Shown in pieces: positions 13,403 to 27,917 of a DNA stretch of 64,000 nucleotides. The notes under the pieces are model-generated. The model was given only the letters and a program-made list of their open reading frames with translations. It did no database searches and was not told where the DNA came from. Origin of the DNA: Archegozetes longisetosus (Eukaryota; Arthropoda; Arachnida; Sarcoptiformes; Trhypochthoniidae); assembly GCA_018873245.2 (NCBI GenBank), contig JAEMBT020000001.1, forward strand, positions 3,038,001-3,102,000. The letters are read 5' to 3'. The position numbers and the translations under genes are program-made. Every line of letters starts with the position of its first letter. Within the stretch, counting starts at the first letter, position 1.

Positions 13403-16400
13403 AAACTGAGTTTGGAAGCGACAAAATGGCAAATATTTGTTCATTTAAATCAAGTTAAGCTTTCAATTGAAATATCGAGAACAAAATGATTAAATTAGAT
13501 TAGTCATTAAAACGAATTTGATCTAATATTGCAACTCTCAATCTCAGCTTTAAAAACAGATTATAAGATTGCCTCAAATCTATTCCTTAGGCTTTTTCTT
13601 TATATAAAGTGAATTAAATGAGATCTAAAAAGAATTGTTTCTTTAGTCTAAAAATAAGTTAGAAATACATTCAATTCTGTTTTACTCTCGACTGATAAGT
13701 TAGTGCTAAAAATGCTTCTATCTCTTAAATGTTTTTCTGCTTCTATTCTTGCAAACCATTACTTCAATGATATCAAATATGATACAAAAGACTATTTTTT
13801 CGATATCTTTGCATTTTTGGATATTTGATCTATTGGTTCATCATTTTTTGAGTGTATTTCAAGTATAGCAAGAATTCGATATAGATGCACAAATTCCAAC
13901 GGAATTGAAGACTAGACCTCAAATAATAAAAGTCGTATTCGAAGTACTCTTATTTATATAAAGCTTTAGAAGATTGACAAATATGTTCGCGTGTATTCAA
14001 TATATCAAATTTTAAAGAAAAACGTAATCTTAAAATATAAATTCTTTAACATTTCTGTAACATTATTTGGTCGTCAATAGGTTTGTGATTGAAGAACTTA
14101 TTTATAGGTAATAGTATGTCGTCTCTATGATCAATATCTTAAATTTTAGTCAACTAAGAAAGTTACATATCTCTTATTCGTGGTCTCGTTTGAGTAATAG
14201 ATTACAGAATGTGACAGAATACAGAATATGATGAAATACATGAATTCATTGCTTAACATTGTTTAATATAATGCAACTTTTTACCAAAACTAAAAATATA
14301 AAATTTTTATGTATGTCCCAATATAAGAGTCACTTCAAGCGTAACGTTGCTATCGATATCAAAATTTATTCATAGATCAGCGTATTCTCTGCTGTTATTC
14401 TTAAGGTTCGTTCGTTACTGCTACACATTTTGTTAATATTGTGTTCATATTATTCTGTTTTATGTTCTCATTATTCTTCTAGTTTTAATGAAGCGACGAG
14501 TTAGAGATTATTTATCCAAAAAAGCCGACATTTTTTGCATAAATGCTAATTAGGAGAATCAATAAGAGTATGAATGAAACAGAAGGTGTAGAAAGAATTC
14601 CGGAACAGTGAAAAAGTATAGTCATATTGTTATCTCTAATTTAAATAAGTTATGCCGTTACTCATAACTTGTAATATTTGCATTTGGCTTCAGTGTTATT
14701 ACTCTCTAGTTAGGTCAGATTAGGTCAGGTTAGGTTGGAATTCATGCTTAAGGATTTGTTTTTATTTGAGCAATACTGACAACAAATATGAAGTAGTCCT
14801 ATATATCATAAAATTGACATGAAACCTTTGGATCTATTCAATATGTAACTCATGAGTGAGAGTCAAGTGAACTACGGCTTAGTAATAATGATAATCGTAG
14901 AATAGTTGGATCACTAATGCTTTTATGCCAACAATGCTTTTATTTGATCATTGTCACCACAGAATATATTTTCATAACTTTTAAATTGTTTTATTTTCTT
15001 ATTTTCTCTTTGACTCAATTTAATTATCAGTCAAAATTTCTAAATAAATTTTTAGAAGTCGGCATATTTGATCGAAGAACTGGTTGAGTGATTGCAAGTA
15101 TTTGTTTGATATTCTTAAGATTCAATTCAGTTAAGTTCAGAGTTATAAATAAGAAGTCTGGCCCTAAAATATGAAGTCATATCAGTGTATAAGAAATTTG
15201 TTTGGATGAAAATCTGTTTGGATGTGAAGTACAAATTTGCAATAAGTGCTTGAAAGCTGATTATATAATATCTTGTCTGCAGCTGTTTTGTCAATTCGAA
15301 CAGATAATTAAATCTCATCGCTTTAACAATTGATTATCTCTTTGATGCTATACCAGATTCACTCTTAATAACTTCATAGTTACATCTCCCATTTAATTAA
15401 ATCTCCTCTTAAGTTACCCAATGTTTTGTTAGCTAAACATTATTTAATTAATACTTCATTTCATAATTATTACTGAACTAATCACGTTTTCTAGTGTCTA
15501 ACTTGTTTCAGATGAAAAGATTGAAGTCAAAGTGAACTGCATTAAAAAGTTAGATTCAATTTGAATCAATCTGAATCTATATTTTTAAAACTAATCTTTA
15601 GATTTTAAATTGAATTTTATACCAACAGAGAGCAGATATAATAATTGATTCTATAATGCAACCTTCGTCTTACTTATCACTTAGCAAATCTTATGAAGGA
15701 TCTGAAGAATTTTGCAGAATATTCATCGATTTTCTTATTTTAATATCAGAATATTTGCATGAAAATGACACTCGACCTTATTTTAATATATTGATTTTTG
15801 GCTTGAACTTTATTCATTTTCAAATTAAATAAAAGACTTGCGGCTCTTCAAAGACTTAAATTTTGAATAAGGTCTGAAATTACTATCTTGTAAGTTAATA
15901 GGAAGATGATAAGATGTTTTCGCAATTCTATAATCAAATCATAGATTTTAAGTCTCAAATAGACTTACCACATGTGCATGATCTTCCTGTATTATACAGG
16001 ATTGCGCTCAGTGTACAGACAGGGATTGAAAAAACAGTAATTATACAGGATCCATGAATAGAAATGAAATTATAATAAAACATTTGATATTTAACTAGGA
16101 TAACAAGATTGAAATAATAATTGTTTTGTTTAAATTGTTTGTTCCGATAGTGCATCACTTATAAAGAACAAACTTTTGAATAATTTTTTGTTAATATTTG
16201 TTTATAACAGAAAATTTCTGACTAGAGCTTGCATTATATTTTATGCAGTCTTCAAATTTTTAAACTAAGCAAAATTACTCGCGTTTTAGTAGATTTAATG
16301 ACAATAAATATTAATCAACTAAAGAATAATAAATTCTAACAAAATATATAAGGAATATATACATTTTATTAGAATTATACATTCTGTATATTAAATCTCG

Positions 16401-19400
16401 TGTGATATATTCTGTACTGTATTCAAACGAAAAATAAATGATAGGTCTAGTCTCAAACCAAAAGTAATATCAAAGTATTATCAAAATAAATCTTTTTTAT
16501 TAATTGTGTATTCTTTCATAAATTTCTTATCTATTGTTTGCTAACACATGAGATAATCATTAATATAAAGAACTCAACACATTAATTGAGGGTTCAAATC
16601 AAGGGAATTATTGTTAATATATCTAGAATATGAATTATACTAAGTGTGCTAACTAAATCTTATGCTATTTTCTTCATGTTAACCATAAGTTTTCTCTCTA
16701 AGTCTTCCCTAATATATATTTCCCTAATATTCCCTAATATACATACAATTGGGTACAAAGTCATGCAAAATTAGACTTTCAAATAGCTACTAATGGAGTT
16801 CTTAATAGCTACGAAAATTCCTTATTTATTCTATCAATTTATTTTGTCTATTATTGGGTGGCATTTATAACTTGCAGTCGTGCTAAGAGTTTGTATTGAT
16901 TAGCCAATCACACATTTGCGAACGTTTAGCGAATCTGACAAACCGTAGTTTTTACTTAGAATCTTATGTCTTAATCATATTTTCTCACTCCTACTCATCC
17001 ATCGATTGCATTGCATTCTTTGATAAATCAAATGAAATAACACACTTATGATATAATTTTCTATAGTTTCAGTCAATTCAGTCATTTTAATGTCCACTCA
17101 ATCGAAAATATAAGATCAATCTTAAACTTAGGAAATAACATTTTCAAGGTTACACAGCTATGGGTTAAAGTGTGAATCGCTCTAAATTATAGCTCAGATT
17201 TGAATAGATTTTCACAAATGATTAGTCACAGAGAGATGCCACTATCCTTATGTTGAACTTCTTACACATTATTAAATTGTTCAAATCTTACTGTATGTTC
17301 GCTTTTAGAAAATAAATGATATCCCCATGAAAATTGTCGAATGCCTTGTTTCTTATCTTAGAACAGATGACTTATGGTTCAATGAATTGAGACATTGACC
17401 ACTTTTATGTCTGAAATTCATAAACTCGTTGACTAACGCAAAAGTGGATTTTGTAATAGCTAACTTCATACCAATCGGTTGTCTGCATAATTTGTATTAA
17501 ACTTTCAATTCTTTACATCCTTTCGCTTTTTTCTTTACGCTTCACTTGTCTTTCCGGACGTTTTTTATCCAACACTACAACCTATCATAGATATCACTTC
17601 TTTGTGCACTTTTTTCTCATTTTTTAAAACGATTGAAAATCTAACAAAACAACAATAAATGACAATCAAATGGATTCACAAGTTTTATGAATGAAAATAT
17701 CAATCAATGACTATGAATGTGAGCGTTGTTTCTGTCTATGAGTTTGTTGAAGACTATTCTCCGATTGTGTTGACTCACACTTGGGGTATATAATAATCCT
17801 ATACTTGCAATGATGTATCGTTTTTGTGTTTCCTTTTTTATATATAACATATTTTTCACTCATATTGTATGACAACTAAACATATTTTATATTATAGTCT
17901 GACACTCAGTGATATGTTTAGATATCTATAACTTCAGTCTTAAGTAGAAATTGAATTATGAAGTCGTTTAAATCAAATATTGAGCGATTCAGTAACCTTT
18001 CAAACGAATATGAATTAATTGTTTGTAATGTTTAAGTACTAGTCAATAGATGTGATTCAAACGAAATGAGTATTTTGTCTGATATGTTCACTGATTAGTT
18101 TTTTGCATTTGTAAACTTTTTGACTTTACGTTACGAATAAAGCCATTCTTTTAAATCTAATTTGATTTCTATTGAATGAAACAAACATAAGTTGAAACAC
18201 ATTTTGAATGTTATTTCTAAAATACAAAAATTATGTAAAAGTGATTTGAGAGCGATATTCATAGCAATCGGTTGATGTTTAATGATTTGTATGAAAAAAA
18301 TTGAAGTTTGACAAAACAGTCGTTAAAGTGAATTGAACTGAAAATAGAGATGAATTAAATTTTTCAAACCCAAAGGAAAGTTTAAAGATAAAAGTGATGA
18401 GTTTGAAATCAAATCTCTAGGGTTCTAAAGAATAACCAGTTTTGAAACTTTCAATTTAATATTAAACCATATCAATAATGGTTTTAAAAGTGTACATTGC
18501 TCAAAATTACAAACTTTAAACAGTTAGATAAGATTCGTATAGATTTGCGCATTAGAATAAATCATTTAATTTGATTTTTTGATAAAAGAATAAATGATTT
18601 ATTTTTTTATTACTGGATGAGTCCTACGGTAAAGATTAATAGATTAGGAAATATTATTTTAATTAACGGTCAAACGGGCAAAAGTTTGAAATTTATTAGA
18701 AATATAAAGACCTGACAAGCATTGTATTATTATAAATACTAAATCAGTTTAAAACATGTTTGTTGAACCGTTATTGGTAAAAATATAGAACTTTTAAACT
18801 AATATTTCAAAACAAACATCAGTATTAACCTCATAAATCATATTATTGACATTTTATTATAAATCTTTATGGGTCTTATGATCGAGTGGAAAACTTGCAT
18901 TTTCTTAACATTCAACTCTCATAAAACTTGTTTTGGCATCACATTCAAATTCATTCAAATTTTCAGCTCACTTGGCTAAAAGCATTCGTGATAATAAAGT
19001 TTCATCTACTCAAAAATGTTTATTAGCTTTACTGATAGAACTGTCAGCCTATAGGTATAGGTATAGAGACTGAAGTCTACGAAACAGCTATCCTGTTGGT
19101 CATTCGAGAATTTGATCTGAACCCAGGATAATTAATTAGTAGATTGCGAAAGCTTAGTTGATCTATCTCAAGGTTAGGTCAGATGTTTCGTCATTTTGCA
19201 GCACTCGTTATGAAGCGCTCGATGAGTGAACAGATAGATGTTATCTGTTATCAGAATATCAAATTAATAGTCTTATAAAAATATTTTCTTTCTTTTGTAA
19301 TGTAATTTGAAACTATACGAGAGTATAGACATTGCAGTAGTTATTACAATATCAACATTCATGGATACAATAAGTAGAGTGATCACCTCTTGCTAGCCCG

Positions 19401-20937
19401 GAAACTGGACACAAATTATCATGGACATTTTGATAAACTTTATATAAATTTTTTTCAGAAATACTGTAATTACCTGATATTCATTAATGTGCATGAAGAC
19501 TGGTTTTACATACAGTTATTTGATGCTAACTACAAACATAAACCTTTCGATAGTTTTACTTTTATTTAGTTAAAATACTCTATTATTTGAGCTAATGTAC
19601 ATTTTTTATCATTTAAGAATATCTGTTTATTTAAGTATTTTTAAAGAAAACCACTTTTCAAATTTCTAATCAAGAGTCGAGACTATCCGATCAAAGCATG
19701 AATGTCCGGTCACCTTAGCTGTTGGTTGCAATAAAGTATTAAAATATGGATAAGAAAATTGCTATCAATTTCTAGAGGATAGAAATAAATAGTATCTAAG
19801 TTGTTTGACAGTAGTAATGAGTTTTATTATTGGATTAATTAATAATTTCAGTAACAAAAGTTTCTTTGTTTTTATTGAAAATAGCCTAAAGCTATTTGTC
19901 ATGAAATTCAGTTATTCTGTTAACAAAATTCGTGAAATTATTTTCCTTTAAACTTTGTTTAATACCTTTCAGGCGCATTCCTATCCACCAAAAACGTAAA
20001 TTTGAATTGCAATTGAATGATAAAATACTGCTTAACTATAATGATTATGAAAAGCTGTGATCACTAAAAAGAGGAATTTAGGCATAAAAACTTGCAAATA
20101 AGGTGGACAAAAAGGCATGCTATTATTACGGTTCTCTACAGCTTAGAAATATTACAATAAGAAATAAAAACTTTTTTGATATTTCAAAATTGCCAATCAT
20201 TATCTCTCTCTTTCAATAAATACTTATATTTAGAAAAAGATTTCTCGGGGTCGCAATTTGTAATCAGAGCAAGATAATAATATTTCGCTAAGCGTTTTTC
20301 GTTAAACTCTTCGTTTATATTCTCTCCTTTAAAATTATTCAAATTGTTATTAAAAGGCATTTTGGATAAATTACTAATTAAAACAGAAACAAAGAAGTTT
20401 TAAAAATGAGAAAAATGAGTTTTTTCATACTTATGATGCAAAATGTGTGAAAAAGGCATTAAATAGTGTAAGCAAACAAATAGGCATACAAAGGTTACAG
20501 TCTAAAAAAGACAAGATTGGTGTAGTAAGGCCCGTGCCTAATATTCTCCCCTTCTAACTCGATAGTCGGCTAATTATATCAATTATAGAACTAATATTGC
20601 AATCTAACAAAAACAGAATATCACACAAGAATAACACAATTTTTCAGTGTTTCCGCATTGCAAATTAATTTAATAGTTAATTAATTAGTTATATATTCGG
20701 ATTTTATGACTTTCAGTGTAGACTTAACCCATTGCTGCAAAAATGCAGTTCATTTGACCTCAATTTTGATTTTATTAAATAATACAATTTATTAATGAAT
20801 GATCGAAAATCAGACTATTTTTAGATTTGCAACTAATTAAAACCTACTTAATTAAATTAACGAGAAATAACAATAACTTTTTAATGAGCTTAATTAAAAA
20901 TCACGCTCTTTTACGCAGTACAAGCCTATTTTTTATA

Positions 20938-21296
20938 CAGTCACCTCTCGTTATAATGGGCAGTCTAATGCACTAGAAATCCGTCGATTATAACGGGAAT
21001 TCACTATATTGGATTATATCGAATATATTGTGCATAGTCTATAAATCAAATCATTTTTTGGGAGTGTACATTACAGCTCGCAGTTGACTACAGTGTGACC
21101 CGGTTATAGGCAACTGATCGGTACATAGGAAATAAGTTACCTACGACCGGATTTGCCTATATCCCAACTCTTTAACATATGATCGGATTGTCTAGTGCTT
21201 AATAAATCATTTGCTAACACCGGGCTTGCCTGTAACTGAGTTGTCAATAACCGAGTCAGACTGTATATCCTGCTCGATTATGGGATGAGTCGGTTG
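20938..21296. mobile_element. Possible outer TIR element hosting a nested MITE
   Basis: The left end TACAGTCACCTCTCGTTATA and the right end (reverse complement TACAACCGACTCATCCCATA) show partial similarity and TATA flanks. The TA-flanked element at 21091-21263 lies inside it. The outer boundaries are uncertain. Confidence 0.35.
21091..21263. mobile_element. 173-bp MITE, CAGTSTGACC family, TA duplication
   Basis: The left end is CAGTGTGACCCGGTTATAGG; the right end in reverse complement is CAGTCTGACTCGGTTATTGA; TA flanks both. It shares about 60 bp with the shorter copy at 10822. It ends 165 bp upstream of LDLa exon 2. Confidence 0.75.
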
Positions 21297-21428
21297 TATA
21301 TCCAATTAAGGATAACCAAAATAGAAGGAATGGATTGTTAGACAAAGTAGTCAGCAAAACATTTTTAGCGTGAAAGAGGACAGAAGTGTACGTGGTTTGA
21401 CTAACTTAAGCGTTGATTTGTTTTTCAG

Positions 21429-21539
21429 GTTGTATGGATCACGAATTTGCGTGTAATGACACTTGCATCGATAAAATATTAGTCGTTTGTGACACTAAAG
21501 TCGACTGTTATCCTGACAAAAGTAATGAACTTAACTGTG
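21429..21539 (+). CDS. GRL101-like: Exon 2: LDLa module 2
   Basis: Acceptor TTTTTCAG and donor GTAAGT, phase 1-1, 37 codons. Six cysteines are present (CMDHEFAC, NDTC, VVC, VDC, LNC) and the calcium-cage acidics D..D...D..N-E are kept. The donor is the first unit of a 21-bp tandem repeat (21539-21705), so donor-like sequences recur downstream. Two of them, at 21582 and 21603, would lengthen the exon in frame by 14 or 21 codons. The intron before this exon is 13.3 kb, the largest in the gene. Confidence 0.87.
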
Positions 21540-21705
21540 GTAAGTCTGAATTTAGCTCTGCTGAGTTTGTACTTAGCTTTGGTCAGTTTGAGCTTATCTT
21601 TGGTAAGTTTGAACTAATTTTGGTATGTTTGAACTTCGCTCTGCTAAGTTTGAAATGATATCTGGTAAGTTTGCACTTATCTCTAGTATGTTTGCGCTCT
21701 AAACT
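21539..21705 (+). repeat. 21-bp tandem array, about 8 units, each with a donor-like core
   Basis: Units resemble GGTAAGTTTGAACTTATCTC plus T. All are 21 nt except the fourth, which is 20 nt. The first unit contains the real 5' splice site of exon 2. Donor-like GT cores recur at 21582 (GTCAGT), 21603 (GTAAGT), 21623 (GTATGT) and 21665 (GTAAGT). The first four units stay in the exon's frame (seven-residue period) until TGA at 21657. Confidence 0.85.
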
Positions 21706-23263
21706 CATTTTCTTTTATTACTTTGTATTATATAACTTATATTGTATTGACTTTAATAATATTAATTGATATGCAGTGAGCGTAAAGTGGTTTCACTAAT
21801 AATGCTAATGTCAATAAAATGACCACATTTTTGGTATTAATACTTTTACATTTGACATAATGTCCAAAAGTAACAGAATTTAATGTACCGCATGCATAAT
21901 TTTTTACTAATGTAATGTTGATATGCCTACTGTTAATCAAATTTTGTGCAATTATTTATTTATTATAATTAATACATTTTTTATGAGTAACAATCAGGAT
22001 ATTGACTGATCCTTATATTTAAATTTGCTACTATTCAGGAAATTCATAGTAAGTTTTAGAATTATCTACCTGTGAGTGTGAAATTCAATTCTATACTCAA
22101 TACTTATTCAAAATGCATGCAATTCTTGGGTATTAACTAATATAACAGTAAAACTTTACTAATATAACAGTGAAACTGTGATATAATGGGTGAATGGAGA
22201 TCGATAATTCATATTGATTAAAATAATGTGTCAATAGATAATTGCTTTTATTAAACAAAGATTCACTATAAGCAGGTTCACTATCGATGTATTGCTGTAT
22301 ATTAATTGAACCATCAGCAATCTTACCCTAAAGCAAAAATATAATTCAAAATTACTAAATTTTCAATATAGTAAAGTGAATATGAATACAAAAGTATTCA
22401 ATATGTTTAGGGCAAAATAAGAAAAAACTACATCAATGCTCACATGAAGCTGAATAATAAATTTGAATTAATAGCTAGGACTCAGTGGAGTGATTGTGAC
22501 AACTTTTCTAGAAGTATAATACTTGCTTTCTGTCGATTTAAGCCCTAACTGATCGGTTTTTAACTCATTCAAACCTTTCTCAATATCGATCAGATTATTG
22601 CCCAAATCGTTCTAATCAATAATTCAGTTCAATCGTCAGAGATCTGTACAAACATGAGTTTAATTTGTTTTAAACCAAACTTTATTCAATTTAATCAAAT
22701 GTTTTATTGTAATGGCTTTAGTCGAATCGTGTTTATTATTTGTATCTATTTCTTCATCGATCGAGTTATTTCAAAAATTCGATTATAGCTTCAATTCATC
22801 AGAGGTGACAATCCATTAAATTGAATTTTATTTGTTAGGTATCTTCACTGTAGGTATCGAAGTGAAAGTAATTAAATCTAATACTAGAAAAAAGTTTGTG
22901 AAATACGATTATTATCTGAGGCTTATGTGTGTATAAAAGACTACCAGACCTTCTAATGACATTTTTCGTTCCTTCTAACTTATTTGTCACATAACTAACT
23001 CGTGATGAGTATCACTTGCATCAACTTTTTCTTTATGTCTGTGTTCACTTTCGTTCTAAAAGTTTTTCTCATTTCCAAAATAGAGTTTCTTATATGAGTT
23101 TTACTATACTTTATACAAATGCTCAACATTTTTTTACCCCTTTAATTGACGCTTTACTGCATAACAATTAAAACTGAATTTAACAAAATTATATGAATTT
23201 TCTAAAAGAAAAGTGTGAACTAAAATAATTACTTAGAATCTAATGACTTGATGTTTTGAACAG

Positions 23264-23380
23264 AGGCGTACGTCTGCCCCGTAACTCATTTCAAATGTGA
23301 CAATCACTATTGTATTCCAGTGGAAGATGTTTGCGATTTCCGTAATGACTGCGGCGATAACTCAGATGAATCTAATTGCT
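23264..23380 (+). CDS. GRL101-like: Exon 3: LDLa module 3
   Basis: Acceptor GAACAG, donor GTAATG, phase 1-1, 39 codons. A complete LDLa module with six cysteines: [32 protein letters not shown]. The FxC, CIP and DCxDxSDE signatures are all present, with no lesion. GC content is visibly above the flanking intron sequence. Confidence 0.9.
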
Positions 23381-24092
23381 GTAATGTCAAATTTTTCATG
23401 CTTTCTCAATATTTGATATACTTATTTTTACATATTTATTGTCAAATTCCGAAATTCTGGTTATTACTTTAGAATTTTGAAATATTCCTAATTATATAAA
23501 TTATGAATATTCCAAAAGTCTTAATATATATAATTGAGAACTAACTGAACAAATAAATAACTTGAAATACCAAATCGAAAATAGTACTCCTACATCGAAA
23601 CTTTTCAAATTTCAAGTATTTTAAATGAACAGGAAGTCGAGAAAATCTAGAAGCTATTGAGCGATATTGCACAATATATTTATTACTAGAATATTGATTC
23701 ATAAATATCATTCAAAAGAAATCTTATTTGAGACTAAATTCAAACTTATATATATGAGAACTTAGTTGTTGACACGATTATACTGAAAATAAAGAAAGAA
23801 ATCATATTCCTTACAAATACTATCATTCATTGAGTAATCAATCAATAGTGGAAAAGTAGACCAGAAGTTCATCAATCATGTCATAAGCCATATTCGTTTG
23901 ATATTCACTACTTATCTGTAAGCTTATGATCAAATATTTCAGTGAAAACATCTCAAATTAAATATCTTATTATTATTACGTCAGAAGTTATTTATTTGTG
24001 AGATTAAACTGCTGTCAAATAGTGTTTTCATCATAAATAATGAGAAACGCTTTTAAGGGCTTATTATAAGACTAATATTTTTACAAAATCAG

Positions 24093-24218
24093 CTCATCGC
24101 CGTTGTTGGTTCGGTGAATATACATGTGATAGCGGACGATGTATACCGGCTTATGCTGTTTGTAATGGAAAGTGGGACTGTTTGGATGCAAGCGATGAAA
24201 AGAGATGCGACCCTAAAG
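24093..24218 (+). CDS. GRL101-like: Exon 4: LDLa module 4
   Basis: Acceptor AAATCAG, donor GTAACT, phase 1-1, 42 codons. A textbook LDLa module: [15 protein letters not shown], then [16 protein letters not shown]. All six cysteines and the calcium-binding acidics are present. Because it ends in phase 1, it can splice either to the degenerate exon pair 5-6 or directly to exon 7 without changing frame. Confidence 0.9.
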
Positions 24219-25897
24219 GTAACTATTAACATCACTATATAGTTAGTTTTCATCTTTCTTCTACCATCTAATAAATAGTCAGTTTATCAACATATCTTTT
24301 CAACATAAGTTCAGTTAATGAAGCATAGAATAATGTTTAATATAGTTTCAATTACATATAGTTATCTTTTTGTTTAAATTTTTCTTTCAGGCTTTTGTAT
24401 GATTTAAAAATGATTAGACATTTTGATTCCTGAATAGCTTCAAATGACTAATTATAATAACTTGAAGTTAGATAAGGCATGAAACCAGTATTAACTTTGT
24501 GGCAGTCACTTATTTAACATGAAATGCAAATGGAGTGTCATTTACTATAATAATAACTCTCGAGTCATGTTCGACACCTATTTTATACAAATGGGATTCA
24601 AACGAAAAATGATTCTCAAATGTCGAAATAATGTTTATTTTGTGGTCAAAAATGTTTTAATATAATGACTGAAAATAGAAATTTTAGGTATCAGTAAATT
24701 TGCAGCACATTTATTCCTGGAATCTGACAAATCCTGAAACATTTTAAAGGCTTTTTCGGGATTACTTACTCATTTAACCAAAATATAATTTAATAAATGA
24801 AACAAAAGTGCGATTTATCATAAATGAAAATTTGGTTCTATCATTTGATTATTGAAATGCATTAGTAACGCATTCACTCAAATCCCAGAATATACGCTAT
24901 TGAAAAACTGGAGAATATTCTCTATTAAGAAACCATAAAAATTTGTCTGTTAAAAGACCATAGGACAATTTTTATATAAAATACTATAGAATATTCCTTA
25001 TTGAAAAACTAGAGACTGGAAGTAATTTTACACACATCATCGATTTTATATCGACTTATCTGAAGGGCAACAAAGAGGTATTTGAATAGTGCTATATTTA
25101 ATTACTACTTTGATAAAACATGGACAAAATAATTTATTCTTACGATCGTTAGACTCATTAGTTAAAGCTGATTGGCATTGGCACGTATTAATAACTCACC
25201 TCTACTTAAAGTTTAGAAATGCTTTTCAATTAAGTAATAAGAAAATCATTTCTTAACAACTCTATAACTCTAGGTATAAAGATATTCATTTTTATTCGTT
25301 ATATCGTTTGGCAATTTTATAAAAAATAGTCTTTCAATAAGGCGACTGTATTTGCAAATTTAACATTTGATCCGAATACAAATGATCTCACTATTACTTT
25401 GATTACTTTTAGTGTTATTCTCTGCGTCAATCAAAAGTTGGAAATGAGAAACTCATAGACTATATTATTCGTAACTTTTAATCAAAATTGTTAAATCCAA
25501 AGATAGAGATTCCAACCAAACTTCACAACTGAGAACCTGCCAGAACTTATATTTTGAACTCTTTCACTACTACACCAAAAAGACATTGAGTTTGAATATT
25601 TTGACCGTTCAGTAAATATAATGCATTACAAAATTAGAATTGTGAATCTCTTTTTTCATATTTCATTTTTAAGCGGATCAAAAAATTGTTAATCTATACA
25701 TTTTCTGGAATATAATGCAGAAAATTTTGAACATTTGATGCAAATTTGAATTTAGTTTTACTACACGTTTGAAACTAAATGTAACCTGTTTTATTTAGTA
25801 ATCAATTTGATTGTTTATCTTAGTTACTGTTGAGAACAAAGATAAATGTACAGTTATTGAAACAAAAAGCGTGCATAGATTCGACAAACAACTGATG

Positions 25898-25918
25898 GAG
25901 AGAGAGAGAGAGAGAGAG
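25898..25918 (+). repeat. (GA)n microsatellite, 21 nt
   Basis: A short perfect GA run in the intron between exons 4 and 5. Confidence 0.95.
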
Positions 25919-27641
25919 TTGCTATGATCTAATGACAATTTTCTATTGGAAGTTTGATTAGAGCTCTACGTTAAGATTATGTCTGTTTCGTTGAATTTCA
26001 TTTCGCCGAATGCCGTTTTCCCGAATTTAAAAACAGGCGAACCTATCTATAGGTTTTTTGTATAGGGAACTATAAATTGAATATTTGATGAAATAAAATT
26101 GATTCTACAGAGACGGCAGCCTAACTTGAGAGAAAAGGGTCACTCAGTATTTTCAAAGTATTCAAAAATCCAAGTGTTTACTACAGAGATGAATTAACTT
26201 AAAAATAATTTAAACAACATAAATGTCCTAATTTTGAGCTAAAGTTTTCTGGTATTCTGTTTAGATATTGAATTCTGTCCCTACTAAGCTTAATTCCTGA
26301 CTACAACACTGCTCTGCAGAGCGAAAGATGTGCTGCAACTCATTTACAATGGACTGAGAACACTGATAACGTTTCCTTAAAATCAAATTATTAATTAAAT
26401 CACTCTATTGTAAAAACTTCATCGTAAAGTAATAGATCTTTTTGTATGATTTAAATATTTGTTGGCTAAGTTATGAGTATAAAACAATTATCACAATTAG
26501 GTTTGCTAATAGGAAAGAAAATTTTTTATAGGTAGGTAAACTTGTATGTAAATTCGGCAAAATGACAAATTACCGTTTGTTAATGCATGTATTTAAATAA
26601 GTACGTCAGTAGTTCGCTGAATACATGCTTACTCAAGCCCTACTCGAGTTGCTAAGTCTGCTTTATATTTCATTCAGTATAATTCGCAAATATATTTTTA
26701 AAATCAAATAATATATACTTGTTTTCTTTTGCCATCAAATGTGTTCTCTTTATGCTCTTATAACTTGATTGAAAGCATATTCTCCTTCTGGTAAAAGTTG
26801 TTTAATAGAGGAACAAATTTGAAGCATTAAATCCAAAGACCATCAGCAGACAATACCTAATAATAAGAAATATCATCAGTAGGTAATAACCTCATAATAA
26901 CGAAACAATAAGAGTGAACAACTGTCTCAAAATTTAGATAATATTTTTAAAACATGAAAACTCCTTGATTGTATGAAAAAATATTTTAAAAATTTTAGGC
27001 TTTCTAAATACACCAAAATCTCATTTCATAACTTTTGTATTGAAGAATAGTATAAAAAGTTTTTCAGCCAATTACTATAGAATATAACAACCAATTACGG
27101 ATGGGTTAATTGCATCCTTTCTTAAGAAAATATCTGAAACAATACAAGATATTGAAGATGGCTATTGTTATTAATATTACCAAAATGCTCTTAATTTAAG
27201 TGAGAAAAGCATTACTAATAATTTCCAAATATATAGAATATGATTGAGGTGAGATTCTCTTTAATGAGAATTAAAACCGCTTCAATACCTCTGACCGTAT
27301 TTTCCATAAAGTGATTTCAGTCTAAGTTTTCAGTATTGCATTAAATGTATTGCTTTCAAAGCTGTGATGAATTTCGTCGATGAATTTTGCTGTTCAATCA
27401 GTTAAGCCTTATAACCACTGGAGATATCTCCGAAGGCTAGGACTAAAAAATTAATTTTGTTTCAAACCAAACAATTCACTGAAACTGAAGTGAAAAATAT
27501 TTGATTTATATTGTTTTCGTTGATTTGTTCAGATAAGTTTTGAATAAATTGATGACATGCTCGTAAAAATTACTGATAAGAAATGAAACAAATAAGAGAT
27601 TTCAGAATAGAGCAAAAGTTAATGGACTCAATTTTTTACAG

Positions 27642-27687
27642 ATTTTGTTCAGTGTGGCAGTGGAAATCTTATTCATAGGAGCTTATG
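27642..27687 (+). pseudogene. GRL101-like: Exon 5: first half of degenerate LDLa module 5
   Basis: A 46-nt exon, acceptor TTTTTACAG, donor GTAAGT, phase 1 to 2. It reads DFVQCGSGNLIHRSLW, clearly the first half of an LDLa module. The first cysteine is missing and the third is replaced by Leu (codon CTT at the CI position). In LDLa folds Cys1 pairs with Cys3, so one whole disulfide is gone. It must be used together with exon 6 to keep frame. Confidence 0.75.
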
Positions 27688-27917
27688 GTAAGTCAAAACA
27701 AACTTAAAAATATATACTTTTATATTAATACATTATTATTTATTATGAACAATAAACAAAGTTCAGTCGATATCAACTCGTAATGTTTTGAGTGAATATT
27801 TTTAATCTTGGAAACCATGTTCAACTCTGCCCAAACAGTCTTTTGATGTGCCAAAATTCAAACCAAATAATTGAAATGATCTCGGTTTTGAAAATGAAAT
27901 TCAATCTTTATTGTTAG

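Larger units (their letters stand above)
8086..21428. other. Large intron between exons 1 and 2
   Basis: 13.3 kb with four or five TIR elements and one GACA microsatellite. No LDLa-like or other coding exon was recognised on either strand. Confidence 0.6.

Noticed and set aside
22140..22300. Possible further pogo-like MITE (CAGTGAAACTGTGATATAAT)
   Set aside because: The left end is suggestive, but a matching right end with a TA flank could not be paired convincingly.
25978..26590. Possible TIR element with TTTCGCCGAAT-like ends
   Set aside because: The two ends match only over a short stretch and no target duplication was found.
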